A DNA stretch of 64,000 bases from positions 1-64,000 of the forward strand of contig JASBVG010000037.1 in NCBI GenBank assembly GCA_030147505.1, given 5' to 3'. Shown piece by piece: positions 25,023 to 33,486 of this stretch; the stretch's first letter is position 1, and the number at the start of each line of letters is the position of its first letter. Source of the DNA: Tardiphaga sp. GTDB lineage: Bacteria; Pseudomonadota; Alphaproteobacteria; Rhizobiales; Xanthobacteraceae. The notes under the pieces were generated by a model. It made no database searches, was not told the origin of the DNA, and was given only the letters and a program-made list of their open reading frames with translations. Both the position numbers and the translations under genes were made by a program.

Positions 25023-26486
25023 ATGGCCAGCCTGTCCGAACTCGTCGAAGAAGCCCGGCTGTCCGCGCGCGCATTGCTCGATTATGGCGACGGTCTGTTC
25101 AATCCCACCGTGCGGCTTGGCGTCACAGGTCTGTCGCGCGCCGGCAAGACCGTGTTCATCACCGCGCTCGTCCACGGGCTGACGCGCGGCGGCAAGTTTC
25201 CGGTATTTGAATCGCTGGCGACCGGACGCATCGCGAAAGCGCGTCTCGCACCGCAGCCGGACGATGCGGTGCCGCGCTTTGCCTATGAGGAACATCTTGC
25301 GACACTGATCGACGGGCGGCGCTGGCCGAATTCGACCACCGATATCAGCGAGCTGCGCCTTGTCATCGACTATCAACGCAAGAACGGCGCAGAGCGTACG
25401 CTCACCCTCGATATCGTCGACTATCCCGGCGAGTGGCTGCTCGACCTGCCACTGCTGAGCAAGAGCTATGAGGAATGGTCGGCGGAAAGCCTCGCGCTGT
25501 CGCGGCAAGGCCCGCGCGCGGCGATCGCGGCGGAATTCCTCGCCCATCTCGCGACGCTCGATCCGAAAGCGCCGGAGAACGAGCCGTTCACGCTGACAGC
25601 GGCGAGGCTGTTCACCGACTATCTGCGCGCCTGCCGCGATGAGCGCTTCGCCATGAGCCTGCTGCCGCCAGGGCGTTTCCTGATGCCTGGCAATCTTGCG
25701 GGATCGCCGGCCCTCACCTTCGCGCCGCTTGATGTGACCAAAGGCGGCGATGCTCCGGACGGATCGCTGTGGGCAATGATGAAGCGGCGCTATGAGGCCT
25801 ACAAGGACGTCGTCGTCCGGCCGTTCTATCGCGATCACTTCGCGCGGCTGGATCGCCAGATCGTGCTGGTCGATGCGCTGTCGGCCTTCAATGCCGGGCC
25901 GGAAGCGCTGCACGATCTCGAAGCGGCGCTGGCCGGCATTCTCGACAGTTTCCGCATCGGCCGCACCAGCATCCTGAGCACGCTATTCCGCCCGCGTGTC
26001 GATCGCATCCTGTTTGCAGCGACCAAGGCGGACCATTTGCATCATCTCAGCCATGACCGGCTGGAAGAGGTGCTGAAGCAGATCGTACGGAAAGCACTGG
26101 CGCGCTCGGAGCTGGCTGGCGCCGCCGTCGATGTGGTCGCCATCGCGGCCGTGCGTGCGACCAAGGAAGCCCTCGTCCAGCGCGGCCGTGAAAAGCTGCC
26201 GTCGATCCTCGGCACGCCGGTCGCCGGCGAATCCGCCAATGGCGAGATTTTCGACGGCGAGACCGAAGTCGCGACCTTCCCCGGCGACCTGCCGAGCAAT
26301 CTCGACGGTCTGTTCGATGGCGGCGCCTTTACCGGCCTGTCCAGCGCCAGCGCCGACAGGGCCGACTACCGCTTCCTCAAATTCCGACCGCCATTGCTCG
26401 CGCGCACGGACGGCGCGGAGCCGGCACTGCCTCACATCCGCCTCGACCGCGCGCTCCAGTTCCTGATCGGAGATCGCCTGCAATGA
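25023..26486 (+). CDS. ycjX: YcjX-family GTP-binding protein
   Basis: 487 residues. YcjX proteins are P-loop NTPases of unknown role, induced with the phage-shock or heat-shock response in enterics. Walker A is GLSRAGKT (36-43); a G3-like motif is DIVDYPGEW; KADHLHHLSHDRL resembles the (T/N)KxD specificity loop. I start at 25023 (MASLSELVEEARLSARALLDYG) because the longer frame runs through a repeat. It overlaps the next gene by four bases (ATGA). The ycjX-ycjF pairing is conserved in many proteobacteria; the psp genes that accompany it in E. coli are absent here. Confidence 0.87.
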   Translation: MASLSELVEEARLSARALLDYGDGLFNPTVRLGVTGLSRAGKTVFITALVHGLTRGGKFPVFESLATGRIAKARLAPQPDDAVPRFAYEEHLATLIDGRRWPNSTTDISELRLVIDYQRKNGAERTLTLDIVDYPGEWLLDLPLLSKSYEEWSAESLALSRQGPRAAIAAEFLAHLATLDPKAPENEPFTLTAARLFTDYLRACRDERFAMSLLPPGRFLMPGNLAGSPALTFAPLDVTKGGDAPDGSLWAMMKRRYEAYKDVVVRPFYRDHFARLDRQIVLVDALSAFNAGPEALHDLEAALAGILDSFRIGRTSILSTLFRPRVDRILFAATKADHLHHLSHDRLEEVLKQIVRKALARSELAGAAVDVVAIAAVRATKEALVQRGREKLPSILGTPVAGESANGEIFDGETEVATFPGDLPSNLDGLFDGGAFTGLSSASADRADYRFLKFRPPLLARTDGAEPALPHIRLDRALQFLIGDRLQ

Positions 26487-27511
26487 CCGACCGCACGCGC
26501 CGCCCGGCCACGTTCCGCCTCGACGATCCCCATGTCACCGTGATGGGCGGCGACGACGATATCGGCCGCCTGGCCCGCGGCGCCATCCGCATCACGCCGG
26601 AGCCGGAGCCGCAACTGCCTGTCGCCATCGAGGAACCGCTGCGCCCGGCACGAAAGGGATTTGGCTGGGGCACGCTGTTCTGGAGTGCGCTCGGCGGCCT
26701 CGTGCTGCTCGGCACCGGCCTCGGCGTCGCCAATCTGATCCGTGACCTTTTCACCATCAATGACGGTCTCGGTTTTCTCGGTCTCGGCCTCGCCGCGCTG
26801 GTGGCGCTGGCGCTGGCGGTGATCATCGCACGGGAGGCGCTCGCCTTGATGCGCCTCGCCACCATCGAGAAGCTGCACGCCCGCGCCGCCGAGGTGATCG
26901 CCAGCGACGATCGGAGCGAGAGCCGCGCCGTCCTCACCGATCTGCTCAAGCTCGCACACAGCAATCCCCGCCTCGCCCGCGCGCGCACCGCGCTTGCCGC
27001 CCATGCCGGCGAGATCATCGACGGAGCCGATCTGATCCGGCTGGCCGAACGCGAACTGATGTCGCCGCTCGATATCGAGGCGCGCCGTCTGGTCTCGGTC
27101 GCAGCGCAGCGCGTCTCCGTCGTCACCGCGATCTCGCCGCGCGCGCTGGTGGATATGCTGTTCGTCGCCGCCGCCGCGATCCGCCTCGTGCGGCAACTGG
27201 CAAAACTCTATGGCGGGCGACCCGGCGCGCTCGGCATGATCGCGCTGCTACGGCAGGTCGTCGGCCATCTCGCAGTCACCGGCGGCATGGCGGCAAGCGA
27301 TGGCATGATCCAGCAGGTGCTCGGCCACGGCATCGCGGCGAAGCTCTCACAGCGGCTCGGCGAAGGCATATTGAACGGCCTCCTTACCGCCCGCTTCGGC
27401 CTCGCAGCCATCGACGTGACACGGCCGCTGCCATTCACCGCCCTGCCGCGGCCACAACTGGCGGATCTCGCGAAGGATCTGGTGCGGAAGAAGGACGACG
27501 AGGAAGCGTAG
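26483..27511 (+). CDS. YcjF / TIGR01620-family inner membrane protein
   Basis: 342 residues. N-terminal cytosolic region with FRLDDPHVTVMGGDDD, two transmembrane helices (about 62-82 and 92-115), then a helical C-terminal domain containing SNPRLARARTALAAHAGEIIDGADLIRLAERELMSPLDIEARRLV and the conserved TAISPRALVDMLFVAAAAIRLVRQLAKLYGGRPG, which defines TIGR01620. Function unknown; it partners YcjX, with which it overlaps by four bases and is surely co-translated. Confidence 0.87.
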   Translation: MTDRTRRPATFRLDDPHVTVMGGDDDIGRLARGAIRITPEPEPQLPVAIEEPLRPARKGFGWGTLFWSALGGLVLLGTGLGVANLIRDLFTINDGLGFLGLGLAALVALALAVIIAREALALMRLATIEKLHARAAEVIASDDRSESRAVLTDLLKLAHSNPRLARARTALAAHAGEIIDGADLIRLAERELMSPLDIEARRLVSVAAQRVSVVTAISPRALVDMLFVAAAAIRLVRQLAKLYGGRPGALGMIALLRQVVGHLAVTGGMAASDGMIQQVLGHGIAAKLSQRLGEGILNGLLTARFGLAAIDVTRPLPFTALPRPQLADLAKDLVRKKDDEEA

Positions 27512-27597
27512 AGCGGATTGGGGGAAGCCGTAATCCGCCGCGCTGCTTCAACTGCAGACTCCGCCGGCAGATTACGCTGCGCTAATCCGCCCTACGG
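27512..27597. repeat. Intergenic repeat with GCGGATT / AATCCGC units
   Basis: Two related units: GCGGATT (27513-27519) with AATCCGC (27532-27538), and ATTACGCTGCGCTAATCCGCC (27571-27591). The second unit contains the stop codon and the last codons of the convergent GT39 gene. It looks like a dispersed repeat. Confidence 0.6.
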
Positions 27598-29158
27598 CAC
27601 AGGCCAGTGACGGCGGCCGATAGAACGGCGTGTCCGGTGCCGGATTGAGGTCCGGCGTCCAGCCGGTGATCTTGTCGATCTGGAACGATCGCATCGGCGT
27701 GCCGCGCCACATCGTGTGCATCTGTCCCAGCGGCTGCAATGTCGCGCCCGCGTTCAGCAACAGCGTACGATCTTCCGCATCAGGCTGCGCAATATAGAGC
27801 CCGGGCTTGTTCTTGATGCGATCCATGCCCGGATCGCGGAAGCCCCGAAAGCGCGCGCGCTCGTTCACCTGGATCACCGGCACGCTGTCCTTCAGGTGCC
27901 AGCGCAGCATCGCATAGACGCGGTAGTTCGTCGTCGCGATCCAGGTGGCGCCGGTGGCCTGCATCTCCTGCACGGCGCGCGCCGCGAGGCGGTCGTAGCC
28001 GGCCTCGGTGCCGATCGGATCGTTGCGGCCGAGCAGATTCCACGGCGCGGCGACGGAATAGAGGAAGGCGAGCACGACGAAGGGAATGCCTGTCGCGATC
28101 GATATGGCGATCCAGCGATGGCCGGCGCGCACCGTGCTCGCCGACCAGCCATCCTCGGCAAGGCGCGTGACATTGATCGCCGCCACCGCGATGGCCGGAG
28201 GCCACATGAACATCGGCCAGGTGTCGCCGACGCGCAGCGTCAGCGAGCGCCACAGAAAATAGGCGAACGGTACCAGCACGCTGAGCGACAGCAGCAGCGC
28301 AACCGGATCGCGCTGACGGGCGCCGCGCCACAGCGTTAGCACGCAGGCCGACACCAGCACGGGAAACAGCACGAAACCGACCTGCGCGAATTGCATGCCG
28401 AAGAACTCGCCGAACGTGCTAAGCGAGAAAGCGTGCGGCGCGGTCACACGCACGAACTGGAACTTGAACGACGCCCAGTCATGCGTCGCATTCCAGATCG
28501 TCACCGGCGACGACACAGCGAGCGCGACCAGCACCGCGAGCCACGGATACGGGCTTTTCAGCCAGCGCATCCGCCAGTCCGGCAGCAGCATGAAGACGAG
28601 AATCGCCGGAACGGTCAGCACCACCGTGAGCTTCGACAGCAATGCGAGCCCGCCGAACGCACCTGCCGCCAGCCACCAGCGGCCATCATCGCTTTCGGCC
28701 AGCCGCACCAGCGACCACAGCATCGCGGTCGCAAAGGGGATCATCGCGACGTCAGGCGCCACCTTGGCCATCAGCAGGCCGTAATACAGCGCGGCCTCCG
28801 TCATCAGCACGGTGACCATCATCGCGCGCAAATCCCGGGTGACGCGGCGGACGATGTCCGCCAGCAGCAACTGCGTCACGGCCAGCGCCACGATGCCGGC
28901 GAAACGGGCGCCGAAAGCGGTGTCGCCAAAGATTGCTGTGCCGGCACGGACGAACCAGGCGATCATCGGCGGATGATCGAGGAAGGACAGCACGCTCTCC
29001 TTCGACCAGGTCCAGTAATAGGCCTCGTCTGTGCGCAGCTCGAACATTCCCGCATAGACCAGCCGCATCACGGCGAGCACGAGCAGCAGCGCACCCACGG
29101 CGGCAAGCGACCGGCGCGAAAGATTACGACGAAGGGGACCGGGGGCGAATGGCGTCAT
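27572..29158 (-). CDS. GT39-family membrane glycosyltransferase
   Basis: 528 residues with about 11-12 transmembrane helices over the first ~375 residues and a C-terminal soluble domain. GT39/ArnT-like enzymes use a polyprenyl-phosphate sugar to glycosylate lipid or protein in the periplasm. The first periplasmic loop carries FELRTDEAYYWTWSKESVLSFLDHPPMIAWFV, with the acidic pair and the YYW...DHPP pattern of the family, and GLLMAKVAPDVAMIPFATA is another family block. The soluble tail (TGATWIATTNYRVYAMLRWHL, GKPGLYI-like) is less conserved. The last ~8 codons lie inside a repeat. Acceptor and sugar are not predictable. Confidence 0.83.
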   Translation of the reverse strand: MTPFAPGPLRRNLSRRSLAAVGALLLVLAVMRLVYAGMFELRTDEAYYWTWSKESVLSFLDHPPMIAWFVRAGTAIFGDTAFGARFAGIVALAVTQLLLADIVRRVTRDLRAMMVTVLMTEAALYYGLLMAKVAPDVAMIPFATAMLWSLVRLAESDDGRWWLAAGAFGGLALLSKLTVVLTVPAILVFMLLPDWRMRWLKSPYPWLAVLVALAVSSPVTIWNATHDWASFKFQFVRVTAPHAFSLSTFGEFFGMQFAQVGFVLFPVLVSACVLTLWRGARQRDPVALLLSLSVLVPFAYFLWRSLTLRVGDTWPMFMWPPAIAVAAINVTRLAEDGWSASTVRAGHRWIAISIATGIPFVVLAFLYSVAAPWNLLGRNDPIGTEAGYDRLAARAVQEMQATGATWIATTNYRVYAMLRWHLKDSVPVIQVNERARFRGFRDPGMDRIKNKPGLYIAQPDAEDRTLLLNAGATLQPLGQMHTMWRGTPMRSFQIDKITGWTPDLNPAPDTPFYRPPSLACAVGRISAA

Positions 29159-29211
29159 GGCGGGCTTTTGGGCTGGTCACGCCATGGTGTCAACTTGTTG
29201 ATCCCGCTGGT

Positions 29212-29292
29212 GTAGGATGGGGTCGAGCGCAGCGATATCCATCACTTCCTGCACCGGAGGCGATGGGTATCGCTGCGCTCGACCCATCCTAC
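29212..29292. repeat. Inverted repeat GTAGGATGGG...CCCATCCTAC
   Basis: Two ~33-base arms (GTAGGATGGGGTCGAGCGCAG and TGCGCTCGACCCATCCTAC at the ends, with GCGATAtCCATC / GATGGgTATCGC inside) form a near-perfect 81-base palindrome between divergent genes. Dispersed repeat type. It ends 20 bases before the cyclase start, so it may affect the promoter. Confidence 0.8.
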
Positions 29293-29312
29293 GCTGCCTC
29301 AATGGTCCCAGC

Positions 29313-31067
29313 ATGACCCGGACTGCCATTCCACTCCCTGCTTCGCATGCCGCCGCGCCGTCCTGGTGGAGGGGCATCGGCCTGCGCCAGATCCGGCTGA
29401 CCTGCGCCCTGGTGCTGTTCACCTATCTGCTCAGCCACTTCATCAATCACGCGCTCGGCAATATCTCGATGGACGCGCTGCAGGCCGGCGTCGTCATCCA
29501 TGCGGGCATCTGGCAGTTCTTCCCGGTGGCCGTGATTTTCTATACGTCCGCGCTGGTCCATGCCTCGCTTGGCATCTGGGCGCTGTATGAGCGCCGCCAG
29601 TTCCAGTGGAAGACCACCGAGCTGCTACAGCTGATGCTGGGCCTCAGCATTCCCGCGCTGATCGTCGCCCATGTCGTGGCCGTGCGCCTCGGCGAAAATA
29701 TCTACGACATCGACCGCAGCTATCCGCAGGTGTTCGCCGCCTGGATCGGCGCGCCTCTGCGCCTGTGGGCGATGTATACGGTGGTGCTGGTGGCGTGGAC
29801 CCATGGCTGCATCGGCCTGTATTTCTGGCTGCGCATGAAACCATGGTTCAGAACGGCGGCGCCATGGCTGCTCGCCGCGGCGGTGATCCTCCCGACACTG
29901 GCGCTGCTCGGCCTCTTCCAGGGTCAGCGCTTCGTCGCGGCTCATATCGCGGCGCCGGAATGGCAGGCCGCCAATCTCGGTCCGAGCCAGGTCGGCACGC
30001 CCGCGCAACAGGAGATGCTGGCGGCCATCACCGACAATCTCCTGATCGGTTATGCCTTGCTGCTGCTGCTCGTGCTCGCCGCCCGCGGCGTCCGCATCAT
30101 CCTCGAGCGATGTGTCGGCATGATCAGCCTCGCTTACGGCAACGGGCGCACCGTGCGCGTACCGGTCGGACTGAGCGTGCTCGAAGCGAGCCTGCGCCAT
30201 AAGGTGCCCCATGCCAGCGTCTGCGGCGGCCGGGCGCGCTGCTCGACCTGCCGTATCCGCATCACCAGCGATCTCTCCGTCCTGCCCGAGCCTTCGGCAC
30301 GCGAGAGCTTCGTACTGAGCCGGCTCGGCAGCGAGGGCGATCCCGCCATCCGCCTCGCCTGCCAGCTGCATCCGACCGCCAATCTCGCCTTCGTGCAGCT
30401 GCTGGCACCGCATGTATCGAGCGCCAATGCCCATGCCACGCATCCCGCACGGATCGGCCAGGAGCGCTATCTCGTCTGCATGTTCGTCGACATGCGCGGC
30501 TCCACCATGCTGGCAGAGAAGCGGCTGCCTTACGACACCGTGTTCATCGTCAACCGATTCCTCGCTGCCGTCTCGCAGGCCGTGGTTGCCTGCGGCGGCA
30601 AGCCGAACCAGTTCATCGGCGACGGCGAACTCGCGCTTTTCGGGCTGAACTGCGATCCGCAGACCGCGTCCCGTCAGGCACTCAGGGCTGCGGCACAGAT
30701 CGCCGAAAATGTCGACGAATTGAATCAAGCTTTACGGCACGACCTTTCGGAGCCGCTCCGCTTCGGCATCGGCATCCATGGCGGCGAGGTGATCGTCGGC
30801 GATATCGGCTATCGCGACAACATGGTGTTCACCGCGCTCGGCGACCCCGTGAATGTCGCTGCACGCTTGCAGGACATGACCAAGGGCCTGTCCTGCGCAG
30901 CAGTCGTCTCGGAAGATGTGTTTGCTTCAGCACAGTTCGATGCAGATAAATTCGCTGCGCATGACCTTGCCGTGCGCGGTCGCAGCGCGCCGATCAAGGT
31001 GCGTGCAATTGCCGACACGCGGCAACTCGCATCCGGACATGTGCAGCATCGCACCGTCGGCGCCTGA
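29313..31067 (+). CDS. Membrane adenylate cyclase with 2Fe-2S ferredoxin domain (CyaC-like)
   Basis: 584 residues in three parts. Residues about 25-265 form six transmembrane helices with several in-membrane histidines (H42, H46, H83, H120, H164), resembling the diheme-b anchor of succinate dehydrogenase/fumarate reductase. Residues about 275-365 form a plant-type 2Fe-2S ferredoxin domain with C304, C310, C313 and C350 (CX5CX2C...C). Residues about 385-575 are a class III adenylate/guanylate cyclase: metal site CMFVDMRGST, FIGDGELALFG, and GDPVNVAARLQD. It should make cAMP in response to the redox state of quinone, heme or the Fe-S cluster. Sinorhizobium CyaC is the best-known relative with a diheme anchor. 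The upstream extension lies in a repeat. Confidence 0.86.
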   Translation: MTRTAIPLPASHAAAPSWWRGIGLRQIRLTCALVLFTYLLSHFINHALGNISMDALQAGVVIHAGIWQFFPVAVIFYTSALVHASLGIWALYERRQFQWKTTELLQLMLGLSIPALIVAHVVAVRLGENIYDIDRSYPQVFAAWIGAPLRLWAMYTVVLVAWTHGCIGLYFWLRMKPWFRTAAPWLLAAAVILPTLALLGLFQGQRFVAAHIAAPEWQAANLGPSQVGTPAQQEMLAAITDNLLIGYALLLLLVLAARGVRIILERCVGMISLAYGNGRTVRVPVGLSVLEASLRHKVPHASVCGGRARCSTCRIRITSDLSVLPEPSARESFVLSRLGSEGDPAIRLACQLHPTANLAFVQLLAPHVSSANAHATHPARIGQERYLVCMFVDMRGSTMLAEKRLPYDTVFIVNRFLAAVSQAVVACGGKPNQFIGDGELALFGLNCDPQTASRQALRAAAQIAENVDELNQALRHDLSEPLRFGIGIHGGEVIVGDIGYRDNMVFTALGDPVNVAARLQDMTKGLSCAAVVSEDVFASAQFDADKFAAHDLAVRGRSAPIKVRAIADTRQLASGHVQHRTVGA

Positions 31068-31191
31068 ACGGATCTTCAGAAAATTCCTGCGAAACGACCT
31101 CGAACCCGGCCTGAAAACGGCACGACGAATGGGCGATGGATCACAATGATCCTGCAACCAGCGCATCGCGCATCACGCCAGGAGAACGACC

Positions 31192-31434
31192 ATGTTTCGC
31201 AAACTTGCTCTCGCAGCTGTCGCCGCAGCGTCGCTCGGCGCCGCCGTACTCGCTCCTTCCGCCGCTTCCGCCCATGGCTGGGGCTGGCATGGCCATCATC
31301 ACCACCATCACGGCGGCTTCTACGGCCCCGCTTTCCGTGTCGGCTTCGTCGGCCCCGGCCCGGGCTGCTACGTTACCCGCCGTGTGATGACGCCCCATGG
31401 CCTGCGTTGGCGGACCTTCAATCGCTGCTATTGA
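31192..31434 (+). CDS. Small exported His/Gly-rich protein
   Basis: 80 residues. Signal peptide about 1-27 (LALAAVAAASLGAAVLAPSAASA), then HGWGWHGHHHHHHGGFYGP and a C-terminal half with CYVTRRVMTPHGLRWRTFNRCY. The mature protein is about 53 residues with two cysteines that could pair and a histidine cluster that could bind metal such as Ni, Zn or Cu. Similar short exported His-rich proteins are frequent in this family, function unknown. AGGAG lies upstream of the ATG and a terminator follows. Confidence 0.78.
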   Translation: MFRKLALAAVAAASLGAAVLAPSAASAHGWGWHGHHHHHHGGFYGPAFRVGFVGPGPGCYVTRRVMTPHGLRWRTFNRCY

Positions 31435-31450
31435 GCGCCACGCCATGGCG

Positions 31451-31479
31451 GAAGCCCTTGCCGACCGGCAGGGGCTTTC
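31451..31479 (+). terminator. Terminator after the His-rich exported protein gene
   Basis: AAGCCCTTGCC, a four-base loop (GACC) and GGCAGGGGCTT form an 11-bp stem with one T-G wobble, followed by TCGTC, so the T-tract is short. It starts 16 bases past the stop codon. Confidence 0.65.
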
Positions 31480-31736
31480 GTCATGCGCTGCACCGTGCTG
31501 CAGCGGAGCTACACTTGCCGTCCTGACTTGCCATCTTGCGGCTTTCCGCCACGCCGCGCGCTTGCACATGCGACCATCGGTGCACGCGATTTCTCGCTGA
31601 GCGTGAAATTGGCGATTGCCGCCTACCCTTTGTGCTGTCAAGCTGTGTTGCCCGCGCGTAAGCTGTGCGGGTCGGATCGACCGGTTGGCGGGGACAGGTC
31701 ATTCGTTCTGAGATGCGATCCTGCGGAGACGACGTG
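31480..31736 (+). other. Noncoding leader region of cspA
   Basis: 257 bases without a supported gene between a terminator and cspA. Long 5' leaders that fold at low temperature are usual for cold-shock genes, but I do not see the E. coli cold box, and no clear -10/-35 pair stands out. The short ORFs here have no ribosome sites. Confidence 0.4.
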
Positions 31737-31937
31737 ATGGCTAAAGGTACTGTTAAGTGGTTCAACGCGACCAAGGGCTATGGCTTCATTCAGCCAGCGG
31801 CCGGTGGCAAGGACGTGTTCGTGCATATCTCTGCGGTTCAGAAAGCTGGCCTGCAGTCGCTGAACGAAGGCCAGACGATCGAATTCGAGGAAGTCGCCAA
31901 CCGCGGCAAGACCTCGGCCGAGAATCTCAAGGTCTGA
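31737..31937 (+). CDS. cspA: Cold-shock protein, CspA family
   Basis: 66 residues, a single OB-fold that binds single-stranded RNA and DNA and melts RNA structure. RNP1 is GYGFIQP and RNP2 VFVHISAV; the N-terminus [14 protein letters not shown] and C-terminal [19 protein letters not shown] are typical. GGAG lies nine bases before the ATG. It is one of what is normally a multi-gene family, and the sequence does not show whether this copy is cold-induced. It is followed by a repeat region. Confidence 0.95.
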   Translation: MAKGTVKWFNATKGYGFIQPAAGGKDVFVHISAVQKAGLQSLNEGQTIEFEEVANRGKTSAENLKV

Positions 31938-32073
31938 TCGGGCTCTGAGACGGGCGTGATTGGGGTCGCTGGCCTGCATTGGCCAGCACGAGCGAAATCA
32001 ATAACGCCATCGATCGGAAATGCATTCGGCAGGGCGGCTCTGCGGCCTCCCTGGGCGGGATGCTGCTGGAACT

Positions 32074-32161
32074 CGTCATTGCAAGGAGCCTGTTGGCGAC
32101 AAGCATTCGGTTCCTCGCTAAAAACCTGGATTGCTGCCTCGCTTTGCTCCCTGCAATGACG
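32074..32161. repeat. Inverted repeat CGTCATTGCAAGGAGC...GCTCCCTGCAATGACG
   Basis: Outer 16-base arms match with one mismatch and enclose about 56 bases including AACCTGGATTGCTGCCTCGC. It occupies most of the gap between cspA and a convergent minus-strand gene. Dispersed-repeat type. Confidence 0.75.
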
Positions 32162-32184
32162 ACCGCATTCAGCGTCGCAACTCT

Positions 32185-32820
32185 TCAATCCTCTTTGACC
32201 CATTGCGTCACCGGCATCACTGCCGGCGGCTGTGCATAGGCCTGGGTCCACATATCCACCGACCACTCGGTACCAGTAGACTTTTCGCGCAACACCGCGG
32301 TGTTGTGCGGGGTCTGCAAGACCAGCGCATTGCCGCGATAGTGCGGATTGCCGACCGTGTGATGCCTGAACATGCCCCAGTCCTGCATGATCAGCAGCAG
32401 GCTTGTCACGTTACGCGTCGTGTCCCAGCAGTCGTAATTGTGCTTGTCGTCGAAATAGCGGAAGTCCGCCTTGGCGATGCGCTTGTCGGTGCCAAGCACT
32501 GGACCGAGGCGACGGTCGAACCAGATCACCGCCTTCTGCACGGCGGCGCGCTCGGCCACCGCCGAGGCCTTTCCGCCCGTCATGATCTTGCCGAGCGCCG
32601 CGCGATCCGCGACCGAGAAATCGAAGATATGACGGCGCCGGCAGACGAAGCCGTAGCAGACCGTCATGGAACCGGCCGAGGGCGGATAGATGGATACCGA
32701 CGTATAGAGCTCGGCCACCTCGCGCGACATCTCGATGGCGGGGGCAGGCGATGACGGCAATGTCGCTGCAATGATGCCCGTCGCCAGAATGGCGCAAAGA
32801 CGAAAGAGGCCTGCCCGCAT
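32185..32820 (-). CDS. Exported protein of unknown function (211 aa)
   Basis: 211 residues, start at ATG 32820 with GGAG upstream; a longer frame runs back through putR and is a shadow. Signal peptide about 1-28 (LFRLCAILATGIIAATLPSSPAPA). The mature protein includes YPPSAGSMTVCYGFVCRRRHIFDFSVADRAALGKIM, a DFRYFDDKHNYDCWDTTRNVTSLLLIMQDWG block with conserved-looking acidic, His and Cys residues, and a C-terminal WSVDMWTQAYAQPPAVMPVTQWV. Four cysteines could form disulfides. The DCWDTTRN stretch looks like a possible active site, but I cannot name the family. Confidence 0.7.
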   Translation of the reverse strand: MRAGLFRLCAILATGIIAATLPSSPAPAIEMSREVAELYTSVSIYPPSAGSMTVCYGFVCRRRHIFDFSVADRAALGKIMTGGKASAVAERAAVQKAVIWFDRRLGPVLGTDKRIAKADFRYFDDKHNYDCWDTTRNVTSLLLIMQDWGMFRHHTVGNPHYRGNALVLQTPHNTAVLREKSTGTEWSVDMWTQAYAQPPAVMPVTQWVKED

Positions 32821-32885
32821 GATCTGCTCCGAACGCGATGCGCCGGACCGTATCGCAGGGCTTCCGGACTGCCAAGGCAACCGTG

Positions 32886-33353
32886 TCACGCCCCCACCGG
32901 CAGCGGCGCCTCGCGCTTGATCTCTTCCATCACGGCGTAAGTGCGACTCTCGCGCACCCCCGGCAGCGCCAGCAGGGTCTCGCCGAGAAAGCGCCGATAG
33001 GCCGCCATGTCGGCGACGCGCGCCTTGACCAGATAGTCGAAACCACCGGCGACCATGTGGCACTCGAGCACTTCCGGCGCGAGCCGAACGGCACGCGCGA
33101 AACGCTCGAAGACATCGGGGGTGGTCTTGTCCATCAGCACCTCGACAAAGACCAGCAGACCAAGGCCAAGCAATTGCGGATTGAGCCGCACGCTGTAGCC
33201 CTCGATATAGCCGTCGCGCTGAAGCCGCCGCAGGCGCTCGCCGATCGAAGTCGGCGACAGGCCGACCCGCTCCGCCAGTTCGACATTGGGGATTCGGCCA
33301 TCAGCCTGCAGCACGGTGAGGATCTTGCGGTCGATTTTGTCGATATCGCTCAT
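32886..33353 (-). CDS. putR: Lrp/AsnC-family regulator, probably PutR
   Basis: 155 residues. An N-terminal helix-turn-helix (IDRKILTVLQADGRIPNVELAERVGLSPTSIGERLRRLQRDGYI) and a C-terminal RAM ligand-binding domain (GLLVFVEVLMDKTTPDVFERF ... HMVAGGFDYLVKARVADMAAYRRFL). It is transcribed away from putA with a 133-base gap to the putA start. In Agrobacterium and Bradyrhizobium, PutR in this position activates putA with proline as inducer; that role is inferred here from gene order. Palindromes in the shared promoter are described separately. Confidence 0.88.
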   Translation of the reverse strand: MSDIDKIDRKILTVLQADGRIPNVELAERVGLSPTSIGERLRRLQRDGYIEGYSVRLNPQLLGLGLLVFVEVLMDKTTPDVFERFARAVRLAPEVLECHMVAGGFDYLVKARVADMAAYRRFLGETLLALPGVRESRTYAVMEEIKREAPLPVGA

Positions 33354-33377
33354 ACCTTCCGGATTACACTTGAAATT

Positions 33378-33412
33378 CCGTAATATCTACGGCCGAATAC
33401 AAAAATATCCGG
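33378..33412. promoter_or_regulatory. Candidate PutR operator pair between putR and putA
   Basis: Two adjacent AT-centred palindromes: CCGTA-atatc-TACGG (33378-33392) and CCGaATA-caaaaa-TATcCGG (33393-33412). Lrp-type regulators bind such degenerate 15-bp dyads with AT-rich centres, often in tandem. They sit 25-59 bases upstream of the putR start and 75 or more before putA, fitting joint control. Confidence 0.55.
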
Positions 33413-33486
33413 TCGAAATACGGTTGCACGAAGATTATTCTCCGATGATCCGACAGGAAACCGCCCTCACACGGGATTTCATCCAG

